Source: DYKG01 sp964596185
GTDB lineage: Bacteria; Muiribacteriota; Ozemobacteria; Ozemobacterales; Ozemobacteraceae
Length of the DNA: 36,714 nucleotides
Assembly: GCA_964596185.1 (NCBI GenBank)
Contig: CAZQUE010000044.1
Coordinates: 1 to 36,714, forward strand
Reading direction: 5' to 3'
The notes beneath the pieces are model-generated. The model saw only the letters and a program-made list of their open reading frames with translations. It ran no database searches and was not told the DNA's origin. Below are positions 15,938-23,447 of this stretch, piece after piece. The number at the start of each line of letters is the position of its first letter. Positions within the stretch are counted from its first letter, which is position 1. A program made the translations under genes and the position numbers.

Positions 15938-15985
15938 ATTATCTCCTGGAGGAAATTGTGGAAACCGAATTCTAAATCTAACTTA

Positions 15986-16013
15986 AGCATAGGCATTATC
16001 AGAAAGCTGTCAA
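15986..16013 (-). promoter_or_regulatory. Promoter of the secreted-protein gene
   Basis: On the minus strand a perfect -35 TTGACA (16008-16013) is followed after 16 bases by TATGCT (15986-15991), four of six to consensus. The leader is about 42 bases and carries the AGGAG ribosome site. Confidence 0.5.
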
Positions 16014-16100
16014 TTGTATGCGGAATTATTTACTCCAATGCAGGGTTTTAGAGTTTTTTTGTCGAGGTATTTTTTTTGTGGTTGTGCTAAGCTGCTGATT

Positions 16101-17120
16101 ATGAGCGTAGAAGATTCAAAATTTCGTGAAATTAGGAGTTTTAGCCAGAAACTCCTATCCAGATTGACTAATCTGCCCAGTGCCAAAAAGATTGCAGTGG
16201 CTGTTTCTGGTGGCTGTGATTCTGTTGCTTTGCTCTTGATTTTGCAACACTTTTGCCGGATTAACCAAATTCCTTTGGCAGTGTTTCATGTGGATCATCA
16301 GCTTCGGGAAAGTGCGAGCGAAGACTGCAAATGGGTGCGAAAGCTTGCAAAAGATAACGGGCTTGAATTCTTATCCAGAGTTGTTGGCAATAAAGATTTG
16401 TCTGATTTGAAAAAGTCGGGTATAGAGGCCTGGGCCAGAGATGTTCGCTACAAGTGTTTTGTTGAAATGGCGGTCGAGTCTGGAGCAGATGTAATTGCTA
16501 CTGGCCATACTGCCGATGATCAGTTAGAGACCTTGCTGATGCGGGTTTTTGCCGGCTCTTCACTGCAGGGTACGGCGGCAATACGGTCGTTTTCTCAGAT
16601 AGTGATTGCCGGAAAAAGTTTGAATTTGTGGCGGCCGTTTCTGGGAATTCAGCGCAACGAGCTCGAGAATTATCTTGAATTGCTCGGGCAAACCTGGCTT
16701 AACGATGAAAGCAATCTTTCCGATGATTTTTTGCGAAATAGAGTCAGGCACCATTTGGTTCCGGAGGTAAGGGGAATTTTTCCGAAGGCCGCCGAAAAAG
16801 TTTCCAGTTTTTGTTCAGATCTCGATGAAGTTCAAAATTTTCTGGTGAAACAGGCAGGAAGCTACATAAAGCGTAACTTGCATGGCAATGGCCTAAATTT
16901 GTCAGAGCAAGATCCGGTTCTGATAAGAGAAATCATGAGGCAGTGGTTGATAAAATTGAATCTGGGGCTTGAAACTACCAGAGCCCTTCTAAACCGGTTG
17001 GTCGACTTGTGGCAGAAAAAAGAGCGAAATCGCAGAGTCGATCATCGAGGTTTTAGATTTGTTCGGGAAAAAAGCCGAATCGCGTTTTTCGCAGTTGAGC
17101 CTAGTTGCGAAGATAAATGA
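16101..17120 (+). CDS. tilS: tRNA(Ile)-lysidine synthetase
   Basis: A 339-residue PP-loop ATPase that converts C34 of the AUA-decoding tRNA(Ile) to lysidine, an essential step for reading AUA as isoleucine. The PP-loop SGGCDS is at residues 36-41, followed by the family signatures VDHQLRESASED, RYKCFVEMA and ATGHTADDQLETLLMR. The length fits the shorter TilS forms with a reduced C-terminal tRNA-binding part. I chose ATG 16101, just before the PP-loop region; a TTG at 16014 would add 29 hydrophobic residues that do not fit the family. No clear ribosome site precedes the ATG. Its 3' end overlaps the convergent pilin-like gene by 20 bases, so no terminator lies between them. Confidence 0.93.
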   Translation: MSVEDSKFREIRSFSQKLLSRLTNLPSAKKIAVAVSGGCDSVALLLILQHFCRINQIPLAVFHVDHQLRESASEDCKWVRKLAKDNGLEFLSRVVGNKDLSDLKKSGIEAWARDVRYKCFVEMAVESGADVIATGHTADDQLETLLMRVFAGSSLQGTAAIRSFSQIVIAGKSLNLWRPFLGIQRNELENYLELLGQTWLNDESNLSDDFLRNRVRHHLVPEVRGIFPKAAEKVSSFCSDLDEVQNFLVKQAGSYIKRNLHGNGLNLSEQDPVLIREIMRQWLIKLNLGLETTRALLNRLVDLWQKKERNRRVDHRGFRFVREKSRIAFFAVEPSCEDK

Positions 17121-17496
17121 TTCGGTCGGGATGATTCTTCGAGGCCTGGGCTTTTAGATTCCGCGTGAATCCAGGGCCTTGCATGGTAATGTCGAATTTC
17201 CATATTTCTTCAGAAATCTGCTCTGATGCTAAATTCATCAAGTATCCCGGTGAAATTTCCTTTGAGGAATAGATTTTTTTGTAGTTTCCTTTGCTGTCGT
17301 TTCTAATTTTCTGCATTTGCATAACAATTGCCGATTCCATCTGATAGTCGGCTTTCAATTGCGCGGCAGCAGGTATTGACAGCGAGCGATGCATAGAGTT
17401 CAGCAAGAAAGCTGTAGAAATTATCAGCAGCGTCAAAATACAGGCAAGAAGTAAATTTAAAACTGTGCCGGAGCGGCGATGCATCTTATGGTTCAA
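17101..17496 (-). CDS. Small membrane-anchored pilin-like protein
   Basis: A 131-residue protein with one N-terminal hydrophobic segment (about 13-32, LNLLLACILTLLIISTAFLL) and a polar C-terminal domain, the shape of a minor pilin or PilX-type protein. A normal Gly|Phe...Glu cleavage motif is missing: the segment begins RRSGTVLNLL and lacks Glu at +5. The TTG at 17496 has a GGAGG five bases upstream; ATG 17484 is the alternative. It overlaps the preceding pilin-like gene and is the last of a three-gene unit at 17101-18497. Its 3' end overlaps tilS by 20 bases on the opposite strand. A place in the secretion pilus is inferred from shape and neighbours. Confidence 0.65.
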   Translation of the reverse strand: MNHKMHRRSGTVLNLLLACILTLLIISTAFLLNSMHRSLSIPAAAQLKADYQMESAIVMQMQKIRNDSKGNYKKIYSSKEISPGYLMNLASEQISEEIWKFDITMQGPGFTRNLKAQASKNHPDRIIYLRN

Positions 17497-17941
17497 CTGC
17501 TCCTCCTCTCAGGGCGAAGGACGTGAAAAAAGGAATCTGCATTTTATCGACTGGCAGCAGGGTTACGGTCAAAAGTTTCTCCAGGTCGGGATGGATCCGG
17601 AACGAGGCTTTTTCAAGGCGGTTCATCAGAATACTGCCTTTACCCTCGGCATCGGTTCGATAAAGGTTGCCATTCATGAAGCGATAGGTTGAAATCAGCT
17701 TCTGAGCAGAATAAAATTCAACTCCATCGGGCAACAGCTTCATTGAGTCAGCAAATTTGGCATCGGTTCTGAAATTTTCCAATATCAGATTGTAGCTGAC
17801 CACCACGTCTTTGCTGTCGATTTGCTGAGGATTTTGCGAAAGGTAGAACTGATATACAGCCATCAAGGTGGTAATAAAAATTGCTAAAAATGCCATTCCT
17901 AGAATAGCTTCGAAAGAAAGCTCGCCCTTTTTTCTATTCAT
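17486..17941 (-). CDS. Pseudopilin-like protein (GspJ/PilW-type shape)
   Basis: A 151-residue protein that begins MNRKKGELSFEAILGMAF, with a hydrophobic helix to about residue 32 and a globular remainder. Lys-Gly before a partly hydrophobic stretch resembles a prepilin leader, but Glu and Leu replace the usual Phe-x-x-x-Glu order, so peptidase processing is doubtful. ATG 17941 is preferred because it overlaps the upstream stop as ATGAATAG; a longer reading from 18019 adds a basic, Pro-rich stretch that lies inside the neighbouring gene and looks like a frame artefact. It is the middle gene of the three-gene pilin-like unit. It is probably a minor subunit; the exact class is uncertain. Confidence 0.65.
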   Translation of the reverse strand: MNRKKGELSFEAILGMAFLAIFITTLMAVYQFYLSQNPQQIDSKDVVVSYNLILENFRTDAKFADSMKLLPDGVEFYSAQKLISTYRFMNGNLYRTDAEGKGSILMNRLEKASFRIHPDLEKLLTVTLLPVDKMQIPFFTSFALRGGAVEP

Positions 17942-18497
17942 TTTCGCTGGCCTCGTTAATATCGGCAGGCTTTTGCTCGGAAGTGGTTTCGGTTGAAGTT
18001 TCTTCGGCAAGGTCCGCAAGCATTGGCTGTGCCAGCAATCGCTCGAGGAAAACTTTCATTTCTTTGCCGTCTTTTTGATAGGTGATGTAGACGATGGCCT
18101 TATAAAGAAATCCTTCAAGATAGTAGGTATTTACCCGGCAGTTGAATTGCTTTAGCGACCAGAAAAGCTGGCTCGAATCATTTTCAACTATTGCTTCGTT
18201 CTTATCTGAGGCGTGTTTGAAATAATCGGAAACCTGAGCCACGGCGTTGTCGCTCTGAACAACCGGCTGTGGTTCAGTCATCGGCGGAAGATAGTCAGGA
18301 TTTGCAATTTTGTTGGCAACGATGGTTTCAACGACATGATGCGTTAATAGTGTGGCCAGGTATTCGGTTTGGGTCTTCTGTTGAGTTGGCCTGGACATTT
18401 TGAAAATATAAACAATTGGATAAAGTGCCCCCGAAAGAATCGAAAGAGCTAACAACAGTTCTAGCAGGTTTGTGCCGTTGCGTCGTTTTAGGTTCAT
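17934..18497 (-). CDS. Prepilin-like protein (GspI/PilV-type)
   Basis: A 187-residue protein with a short basic leader and a hydrophobic helix: RRNG then TNLLELLLALSIL. Cleavage after Gly8 would leave Thr at +1 and Glu at +5, the residue needed for assembly of type IV pilins. The C-terminal domain (40-187) ends in an acidic, Thr-rich tail. It is the first gene of the unit 18497-17101 and has an extended -10 box so close to ATG 18497 that the transcript may be leaderless. It could be a minor pilin of the same machine as the region 21620-32362 operon; no dedicated assembly genes lie beside it. Confidence 0.7.
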   Translation of the reverse strand: MNLKRRNGTNLLELLLALSILSGALYPIVYIFKMSRPTQQKTQTEYLATLLTHHVVETIVANKIANPDYLPPMTEPQPVVQSDNAVAQVSDYFKHASDKNEAIVENDSSQLFWSLKQFNCRVNTYYLEGFLYKAIVYITYQKDGKEMKVFLERLLAQPMLADLAEETSTETTSEQKPADINEASENE

Positions 18498-18503
18498 GCG
18501 GCA

Positions 18504-18512
18504 ATTATAGCA
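18504..18512 (-). promoter_or_regulatory. Extended -10 promoter, probably giving a leaderless transcript
   Basis: TGCTATAAT on the minus strand matches the extended -10 consensus fully. Only six bases (18498-18503) separate it from ATG 18497, so the transcription start should fall on or next to the A of the start codon. A TTGATC with 19-base spacing (18529-18534) is the best -35. Confidence 0.55.
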
Positions 18513-18626
18513 TTTAGCTCCTGCCGATGATCAAAAAAAATCAAAAGAATTTTGCCAGTAGTTAAAGTTTTCCAAGTTAAATGCCGATTAAGAACACAGG
18601 ATTACTAGCCCAAGGAAGGAGCGGGT

Positions 18627-19253
18627 ATGGTTAAAAAAATTCAGATCATTATGGCTCTGGTTCTGAGCCTGTCACTGTTGACCGCAGTAGGTTGTGGTAC
18701 CAGCAGTACCTTGCGTGGAACAATTGTGGGGACGGTTGTCGATTCCCAGACCGGCATTGGCGTGGCTGGGGCAACAATCATGACTTCCCCGACTACCAGC
18801 TCTGTTATGACAGACATTAACGGGAATTTTTCCATTCCCGATATTGAACCTGGTGTTTACACAGTTACAGCACATGCCACCGATTTCAATTCAAATTCGT
18901 TGACTGTAAGTGTTGATAGCGGTCTTTCCGCTACTACTCACATTGTTCTTGTTTCTATGGGTGGAAGTTTCTCGAGAAACATTCTGCCAATTCTCAATGT
19001 GAATTGTGCGATTACTGGTTGTCATAACGACAGTGCCGCAGCAGCCGGCCTTCGTTTGAACAGCTATGCAAACCTCATGAAGGGTTCAAAATATGGTGCG
19101 GTTGTTTATCCTTATGATGCTCAAGCCAGCAAGCTGGTAAAGAGAATCAAGGGAATAGAAACGCCGAGAATGCCAAAAGATCGACCTTCGCTTTCCACTT
19201 CCGACCAGGGTCTGATTTCTAATTGGATCAATGGTGGCGCTCGAAACAATTGA
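18627..19253 (+). CDS. Lipoprotein with carboxypeptidase-regulatory-like and Planctomycete-type cytochrome-like domains
   Basis: A 208-residue lipoprotein. The signal peptide ends in a lipobox with Cys23 (LTAVGC). Residues 30-110 form a CarboxypepD_reg-like beta-sandwich (GTVVDSQTGIGVAGATI, then TDINGNFSIPDIEPGVYTV). Residues 116-206 follow the PSC1-type cytochrome pattern: ILPILNVNCAITGCH, GLRLNSYANLMKG, a VVYPYDAQASKL stretch, RMPK and a final ISNWINGGA. The haem site is Cys127-x4-Cys132-His133, one residue longer than the usual CxxCH plus one more, and Met182 is a possible sixth ligand. It is probably periplasmic and membrane-anchored. The ribosome site AGGAAGGAG is strong. It heads the plus-strand run that ends in motAB. 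Haem binding is inferred, not shown. Confidence 0.8.
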   Translation: MVKKIQIIMALVLSLSLLTAVGCGTSSTLRGTIVGTVVDSQTGIGVAGATIMTSPTTSSVMTDINGNFSIPDIEPGVYTVTAHATDFNSNSLTVSVDSGLSATTHIVLVSMGGSFSRNILPILNVNCAITGCHNDSAAAAGLRLNSYANLMKGSKYGAVVYPYDAQASKLVKRIKGIETPRMPKDRPSLSTSDQGLISNWINGGARNN

Positions 19254-19282
19254 GCTTGACGATAAAAAAACAGGAGCAGTGC

Positions 19283-20014
19283 ATGAAAATTTTGAAAACG
19301 GGAATTTTGGCAATTGGTGCGGTAGCTCTGGGCGGAACGTTTTTCGTTTCTTCAACCTTTGCAGGTACAAACTCAAGGCCTGTTCTCGAAGTAATAAGAC
19401 ATAACTCAGGATCGAACGTTTCACAGCGGCAGACTGTTTCAGCAACGGCATACAACGAGACCGAGCGCAGAGTTTTGCTGGTACCTCCGCCTGCGGAATT
19501 ACCAATGGCACCGTCTTCGCGCATGGTTACGTCTATTGCGCCGGTTGCACCTGTTGCGGCGCCACAGCAACAGACCGTCAAGGTTGCGGTAAAAGAAGTT
19601 GCTGCGCCGGCCAAGGCTGCTAAAGTAAAGCCTGAGAATCTTTTTTCATACGTAAGATTGCTTAATTATGCGCCTCATCCTCTGACCGAAGAGTTCCTCA
19701 AGAAAGCTCCTCTGGCTTATAACGGACACAATTACTGGTTCGCCGTTAAGTATCATGAGGATTGGAACGTGGTTGGTGATGAAGAGGGCTATATCAAGGG
19801 TCTGAGCTTTGAAATAGACATAATGGAAAATGATGCCAAGGTTCGTACGCTTAAGACGCCAAAAGTAGCAATTGACAAGAAATCTCTGAAAAAAGGGATG
19901 GTTTTGGGTATTGCTGAAGTTGCGCCCTATAAATTTACTATCTCTGTCGAAGAGTTTACCAAAAACAAAAAGGGCGTTTCTGAGCTGGTTTTCAAGCTGG
20001 ACCTGATCGGCTGA
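19283..20014 (+). CDS. Secreted protein with Ala/Pro/Val-rich linker, unknown function
   Basis: A 243-residue protein with a signal peptide (residues 1-27, ending STFA). A low-complexity Ala/Pro/Val/Lys linker covers about 85-125 and a compact C-terminal domain of about 110 residues follows (LFSYVRLLNYAPHPLTEEF onward, with several Lys-rich strands). I do not recognise the C-terminal domain. ATG 19283 follows AGGAG by seven bases. It starts 29 bases after the cytochrome-like lipoprotein gene and 57 bases before motA, so it may be part of the same transcript and act in the periplasm or outer membrane. Confidence 0.75.
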   Translation: MKILKTGILAIGAVALGGTFFVSSTFAGTNSRPVLEVIRHNSGSNVSQRQTVSATAYNETERRVLLVPPPAELPMAPSSRMVTSIAPVAPVAAPQQQTVKVAVKEVAAPAKAAKVKPENLFSYVRLLNYAPHPLTEEFLKKAPLAYNGHNYWFAVKYHEDWNVVGDEEGYIKGLSFEIDIMENDAKVRTLKTPKVAIDKKSLKKGMVLGIAEVAPYKFTISVEEFTKNKKGVSELVFKLDLIG

Positions 20015-20071
20015 CTCTGGCCAGGTGACTTTGCAAATTAACTGACGGGCTGACGTCGGGGGGTAATTTTC

Positions 20072-20872
20072 TTGGATAATACTACCGTATTTGGAACAAT
20101 ATTTGGCTTCATACTGATCATCGTTGGTATCAAGCTGGCTGGAAACCTTAGTGCATTCATCAATATTCCGTCGGTTCTTATCGTTTTTGGCGGCGGTTTT
20201 TCTGCACTATGCGTCGGATACAGCGGCGATAAAGTTCGTGCCGCTTTAGGCATGATCAAGCTCTGTTATATGGCTCCAAGAGAATTTAACTACATGAAAC
20301 TGATCAGCAACATATTGATGACCGCAGAAGTTGCGAGAAAAGAGGGTATTCTCGCTCTCGATTCAAGGTTGGCTGAGATTGACGAACCATTCATGGCGCG
20401 TTCCTTGCAAATGGTTATCGATGGCGTCGATGTGAAAATCATTGAAGACATTCTCAACACTGAGCTTGATTCGAGGTCCAATCGGCATGGTGACGTAAAA
20501 GCTGCACTGGACTTTCTTTCTTCGGTTATTCCCGCTTTCGGAATGATCGGTACAATTATGGGCCTTGTCGGGCTGCTCGGCAACCTCGACGACCCTTCAT
20601 CCATCGGTCCGAACATGGCGGTTGCACTTATTACCACTTTCTATGGAGCGGTTGCGGCGAATCTTTTGTTTATTCCTTATGGCAAAAAGGTCGAAGAAAG
20701 AAGTGCTGCTGAACAGCTTTACGGTGAAATTATTGCGCGTGGCTGCTTGTTTATCGCGGCTGGAGTTCATCCGCGCATAATTCAGGAAAGACTGCTTTCA
20801 TTCCTGTCTGAAAAATCAAGAATCCAGTTCAATGAACTGCATCTGTCAGAGGAGCTGGGTCAGGGTGCCTAA
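20072..20872 (+). CDS. motA: MotA-type proton/sodium channel stator subunit
   Basis: A 266-residue inner-membrane protein of the MotA/TolQ/ExbB family, here clearly MotA-like. Membrane segments lie at about 5-23, 33-50, 152-171 and 182-203, with a cytoplasmic loop of about 100 residues between the second and third. The conserved block PAFGMIGTIMGLVGLLGNL (154-172) and the fourth helix ending in FIPYGKK are diagnostic. It forms the ion-driven stator with MotB. It starts with TTG at 20072, and no nearby ATG fits the first helix; a G-rich ribosome site lies about nine bases upstream. It overlaps motB by eight bases. No flagellar structural genes are in the window, so whether it drives flagella or another rotary or gliding machine is open. 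Confidence 0.93.
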   Translation: MDNTTVFGTIFGFILIIVGIKLAGNLSAFINIPSVLIVFGGGFSALCVGYSGDKVRAALGMIKLCYMAPREFNYMKLISNILMTAEVARKEGILALDSRLAEIDEPFMARSLQMVIDGVDVKIIEDILNTELDSRSNRHGDVKAALDFLSSVIPAFGMIGTIMGLVGLLGNLDDPSSIGPNMAVALITTFYGAVAANLLFIPYGKKVEERSAAEQLYGEIIARGCLFIAAGVHPRIIQERLLSFLSEKSRIQFNELHLSEELGQGA

Positions 20873-21605
20873 GAAGAAAAAAGCTGAAGAAATATCGGCG
20901 CCATTGTGGTTTGTATCCTATGCAGACCTGGTAACTAACATGCTGTGTTTCTTCGTCATGCTCTTTGCCTTTTCAACTCTGGATTCGCCTAAGAAGCGCC
21001 AGGAGAGTGAATCGCGCGATGAAAGGTATTGGGCGGTATTCAGTATCAATAACGCCCAGGGAGCTTACCAGTGGCTCAATGATGGTGGAAAAGGCATTTT
21101 GATCACTCCCGCCAGCCGAAAAAGTGAAATGCCCAAAATTGTGCGGAAAATTAAAAACACGCTGCAGAAGGTTTCGCTGGCCGATCGTATACTTGTTCTT
21201 TCAAACGATCAGATGGTGAAGATTCATATTCCTTCGGGGGTTTTGTTTGAAAGCGGCAAGGCAGAAATGAAGAAAGGCTCCGAAGAAGTTTTGACTGCCC
21301 TCGTTCCGATAATTGCTTCGGTAAACAATTTCGTTCGTGTCGATGGACACACCGATGACTTACCGGCCAGAAATACGTTGTTTCCATCAAACTGGGAGCT
21401 TTCAACCGCACGTGCCTGTTCTGTTGTTCGCTTTTTTACTGAAACAATGCAACTGGATCCGGGAAGATTTTCAGCGCAAGGATTTGCCGATCAGCGTCCG
21501 AGATTTCCCAATGATTCAGCCGAGAATCGTGAGGCCAATCGCCGGGTAGAAATCGTAATCATGGCAACGCAGAAGAAAGTTAAACGTGAATTCCGTTGGG
21601 AATGA
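20865..21605 (+). CDS. motB: MotB-type stator subunit with OmpA peptidoglycan-binding domain
   Basis: A 246-residue partner of MotA. A short basic N-terminus leads into one membrane helix (LWFVSYADLVTNMLCFFVML, 14-33) with Asp21, the ion-binding residue of the stator. The C-terminal OmpA/MotB domain (about 110-240) has VDGHTDDLPARN and NWELSTARA, which bind peptidoglycan. GTG 20865 is chosen as start because the protein then begins directly before the helix and a GAGGAG lies ten bases upstream; it overlaps the motA stop. A weak terminator-like hairpin follows. Translation coupling with motA ensures balanced synthesis. Confidence 0.92.
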   Translation: MPKKKKAEEISAPLWFVSYADLVTNMLCFFVMLFAFSTLDSPKKRQESESRDERYWAVFSINNAQGAYQWLNDGGKGILITPASRKSEMPKIVRKIKNTLQKVSLADRILVLSNDQMVKIHIPSGVLFESGKAEMKKGSEEVLTALVPIIASVNNFVRVDGHTDDLPARNTLFPSNWELSTARACSVVRFFTETMQLDPGRFSAQGFADQRPRFPNDSAENREANRRVEIVIMATQKKVKREFRWE

Positions 21606-21612
21606 GATTAAC

Positions 21613-21646
21613 AATCGGTTTATTTAAGATTGCCGATTTTGTTTCT
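21613..21646 (+). terminator. Weak terminator-like hairpin after motB
   Basis: AATCGG (21613-21618) pairs with CCGATT (21633-21638) across a 14-base loop, followed by TTGTTTCTT on the plus strand. It overlaps the 3' end of the convergent TPR gene. The stem is short, so termination may be partial. Confidence 0.35.
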
Positions 21647-22435
21647 TGATTTATTAATTAGATCGTTAGCCTGCTTCAGTTCCTGGGGACTGAAGCTTTT
21701 TTCTTTGCCAAAAAGCATTATAGGCCCAAGAGTTTTGATGACTTCATCATAGCGTTCAAGCATGAATGCTGATTCTGCCTTGCCCAGGAGATAGTTGCGG
21801 TTTTCCGGACTGGCATCAAGAAGTTGTGAATAAAAGAGATAAGATTTAACAAAAAGTTTCTTGGAAAAGGCATCCTGGGCCATTTGAGCTACCGACTGCT
21901 CGATAAGCATTTTTTCTACTGGCGCTTTAACTTCAAGGGCTATGGGTGCCGGGATATTTTTGTTGCGGTCGAAATATTGACGAGTTGGCTCGGATTCTTT
22001 TGGAAATCCGTGCCCAAACCAGCCTTTTTTAAACGCCTGTCCAGCAATTTGCGGGTCTTCTGAGGTGCGTGCCAGATTGATATTGCTTGAAAAAGGCCCG
22101 TATCGATGCTCAATTTCTCTAATAAGATCGAGATATTGACTGGCGATGACGTTTCTGCGTTTCTTTTTTAAAGCCTGGCGAAACCATTGTTTTGCTTCCG
22201 GATAGTTTCCTGAATTGAAATGAGACATGCCCAAAATCAGCATTGCCTCAAGGCTGTCTGGTGAAAATTCAACAAATTTGCCGGCCATCTCGATGGCCTG
22301 TTCATAGCGCCCGTTTTGATAAAGTCGATCAGCTTCGCGTAAAGTCGCTACCATCTCGGAACTTTTGGCTGGAAGGCCCGAGAACATAGTCATAAAAGCT
22401 CCTGTCAGCAGGAGTTTTTTTAAAGAGTCGGCCAA
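21620..22435 (-). CDS. Exported TPR-repeat protein, last gene of the secretion operon
   Basis: A 271-residue protein with a signal-peptide-like start (DSLKKLLLTGAFMTMFSGLPA, about 3-23) and tetratricopeptide-type repeats near 28-100 (LREADRLYQNGRYEQAIEMAGKF and neighbours) and again near 190-240. TPR proteins serve as scaffolds; a periplasmic accessory of the pilus or secretion machine is likely. The TTG at 22435 is preferred: GGAG lies seven bases upstream and the start keeps the signal peptide. An ATG 14 codons later also has a good GGAG but would remove it. It lies two bases after the 109-residue protein gene. Confidence 0.75.
   Translation of the reverse strand: MADSLKKLLLTGAFMTMFSGLPAKSSEMVATLREADRLYQNGRYEQAIEMAGKFVEFSPDSLEAMLILGMSHFNSGNYPEAKQWFRQALKKKRRNVIASQYLDLIREIEHRYGPFSSNINLARTSEDPQIAGQAFKKGWFGHGFPKESEPTRQYFDRNKNIPAPIALEVKAPVEKMLIEQSVAQMAQDAFSKKLFVKSYLFYSQLLDASPENRNYLLGKAESAFMLERYDEVIKTLGPIMLFGKEKSFSPQELKQANDLINKSRNKIGNLK
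22397..22421 (+). terminator. Terminator-like hairpin on the antisense strand of the TPR gene
   Basis: CTCCTG (22399-22404), loop TCAG and CAGGAG (22409-22414) are followed by seven T on the plus strand. It could stop antisense read-through from motAB across the TPR gene. In the sense mRNA the same stem covers the GGAG of the internal ATG, which may keep that start silent. It may also be chance within coding sequence. Confidence 0.35.
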
Positions 22436-22437
22436 TA

Positions 22438-22767
22438 TTAATCTCCGGCGGGGTTGGGAACCTGATTCCAGTCAATTTCTTCGGGATGCTTAATGTCAAC
22501 TTTTTCTTCGGGAACTGGCTCATCATCGGTTTCTGGAATAATCGGCATGTCAGGAGTCTGAAGCTCTTCGGGAAGCTGCATGGCTTGTCCGGCCCCAGGC
22601 CCGCTTTTATGTTCGATGTCCCATGAATCGCCATATTTGTAGTCATCCGGAGGTGGGTAATCCTCCTGGCTGGTAACGTGAACGTATGCCTGATTTGCCG
22701 TCACAAGGAAAATAGCCAGAAGAACAAATACCAAGCCCCACTTCCAGGTTTCATTACCAGTTTTCAT
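22438..22767 (-). CDS. Small signal-anchored acidic protein of the secretion operon
   Basis: A 109-residue protein with one N-terminal hydrophobic helix (about 8-26, WKWGLVFVLLAIFLVTAN) that is an anchor or uncleaved signal, and an acidic, Pro/Glu/Asp-rich and probably disordered remainder. It resembles the bitopic layout of GspC or PilP-type linker proteins in size and position, after the PilO-like gene, but no sequence motif confirms this. ATG 22767 has GGAG seven bases upstream. Neighbours are the PilO/GspM-like gene (44 bases before) and the TPR gene (two bases after). Confidence 0.7.
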   Translation of the reverse strand: MKTGNETWKWGLVFVLLAIFLVTANQAYVHVTSQEDYPPPDDYKYGDSWDIEHKSGPGAGQAMQLPEELQTPDMPIIPETDDEPVPEEKVDIKHPEEIDWNQVPNPAGD

Positions 22768-22811
22768 TATTATCTCCTAATTTTTGCCAGCGTCTTAAAC
22801 GATTTCAAGAA

Positions 22812-23447
22812 TTATTTTTTCTCTGCAACGGGAAAAAGCATTACCACTGTTCCCCGGGTGATTATTGAGTCTGTCATCAGAATATCCGCGGAACGGATTT
22901 GATTTATCGGCATCTGCGAATCTATCTGGCTGAAGAATTTGCCAAGATTGCGAAATGTCGTAGTAAAGCTGAAGCGAATTGGAACGATCTCAACGCCCGG
23001 CCATTCGGTATCTTCTTCGATACTTGCGCCGACAGGCATTCCCTGTTCATCTAGTTGTGGAAGTTCTTCGCCCGGTTTGAACTGATTTGAATCTGAATTG
23101 GAGCTGAACTCATCCTCCGGGTTTTTAACGAAATAGGAAGGCATTAGTTCAAAATTTTGCAGCTTAAGGTTGCCGGCCTGAGCCAAGATTGAGCTCAACA
23201 GGCTGTGTTCTTCGCCCGGCTTAAGTAATGATGAACTGCGCTGTGATTTGATTTCCTGTTTAACTTTGCTGCGCAGTTTATTCAACTCATTTTCCAGAAT
23301 CTGCTGATTGTCTTCCATCTGATCAAGACGATTGCCTGCTTGAGCGATGTCGCGTTGCAGTCCTGACAGTAAAACCAGTCTGCCAAGAAAAAAAACTACG
23401 ATTACCACTATCAAAGATACGAGAATGCTTGTAGTTAATTTATTCAT
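22812..23447 (-). CDS. pilO-like: PilO/GspM-like inner-membrane assembly protein
   Basis: A 211-residue protein with a single N-terminal membrane helix (about 8-29), a coiled-coil stretch (about 33-70, QLR/E/N-rich) and a C-terminal ferredoxin-like domain, the usual build of PilO and GspM. These proteins pair with PilN or GspL to link the cytoplasmic ATPase to the periplasmic parts. An insertion of about 40 acidic and Ser/Asn-rich residues (about 112-152) separates coiled coil and end domain. It overlaps the PilM-PilN fusion gene by four bases (ATGA), and the order PilM-PilN-PilO is preserved, which supports the call more than sequence does. Confidence 0.78.
   Translation of the reverse strand: MNKLTTSILVSLIVVIVVFFLGRLVLLSGLQRDIAQAGNRLDQMEDNQQILENELNKLRSKVKQEIKSQRSSSLLKPGEEHSLLSSILAQAGNLKLQNFELMPSYFVKNPEDEFSSNSDSNQFKPGEELPQLDEQGMPVGASIEEDTEWPGVEIVPIRFSFTTTFRNLGKFFSQIDSQMPINQIRSADILMTDSIITRGTVVMLFPVAEKK

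Noticed and set aside
17942..18019. Longer N-terminus for the middle pilin-like protein (basic, Pro-rich start)
   Set aside because: It lies wholly inside the upstream gene in another frame; ATG 17941 gives the pilin-like N-terminus and overlaps the upstream stop in the usual way.
21620..22435. Internal ATG start for the exported TPR protein
   Set aside because: It has a good ribosome site but would cut the signal peptide, and a hairpin covers that site in the mRNA.
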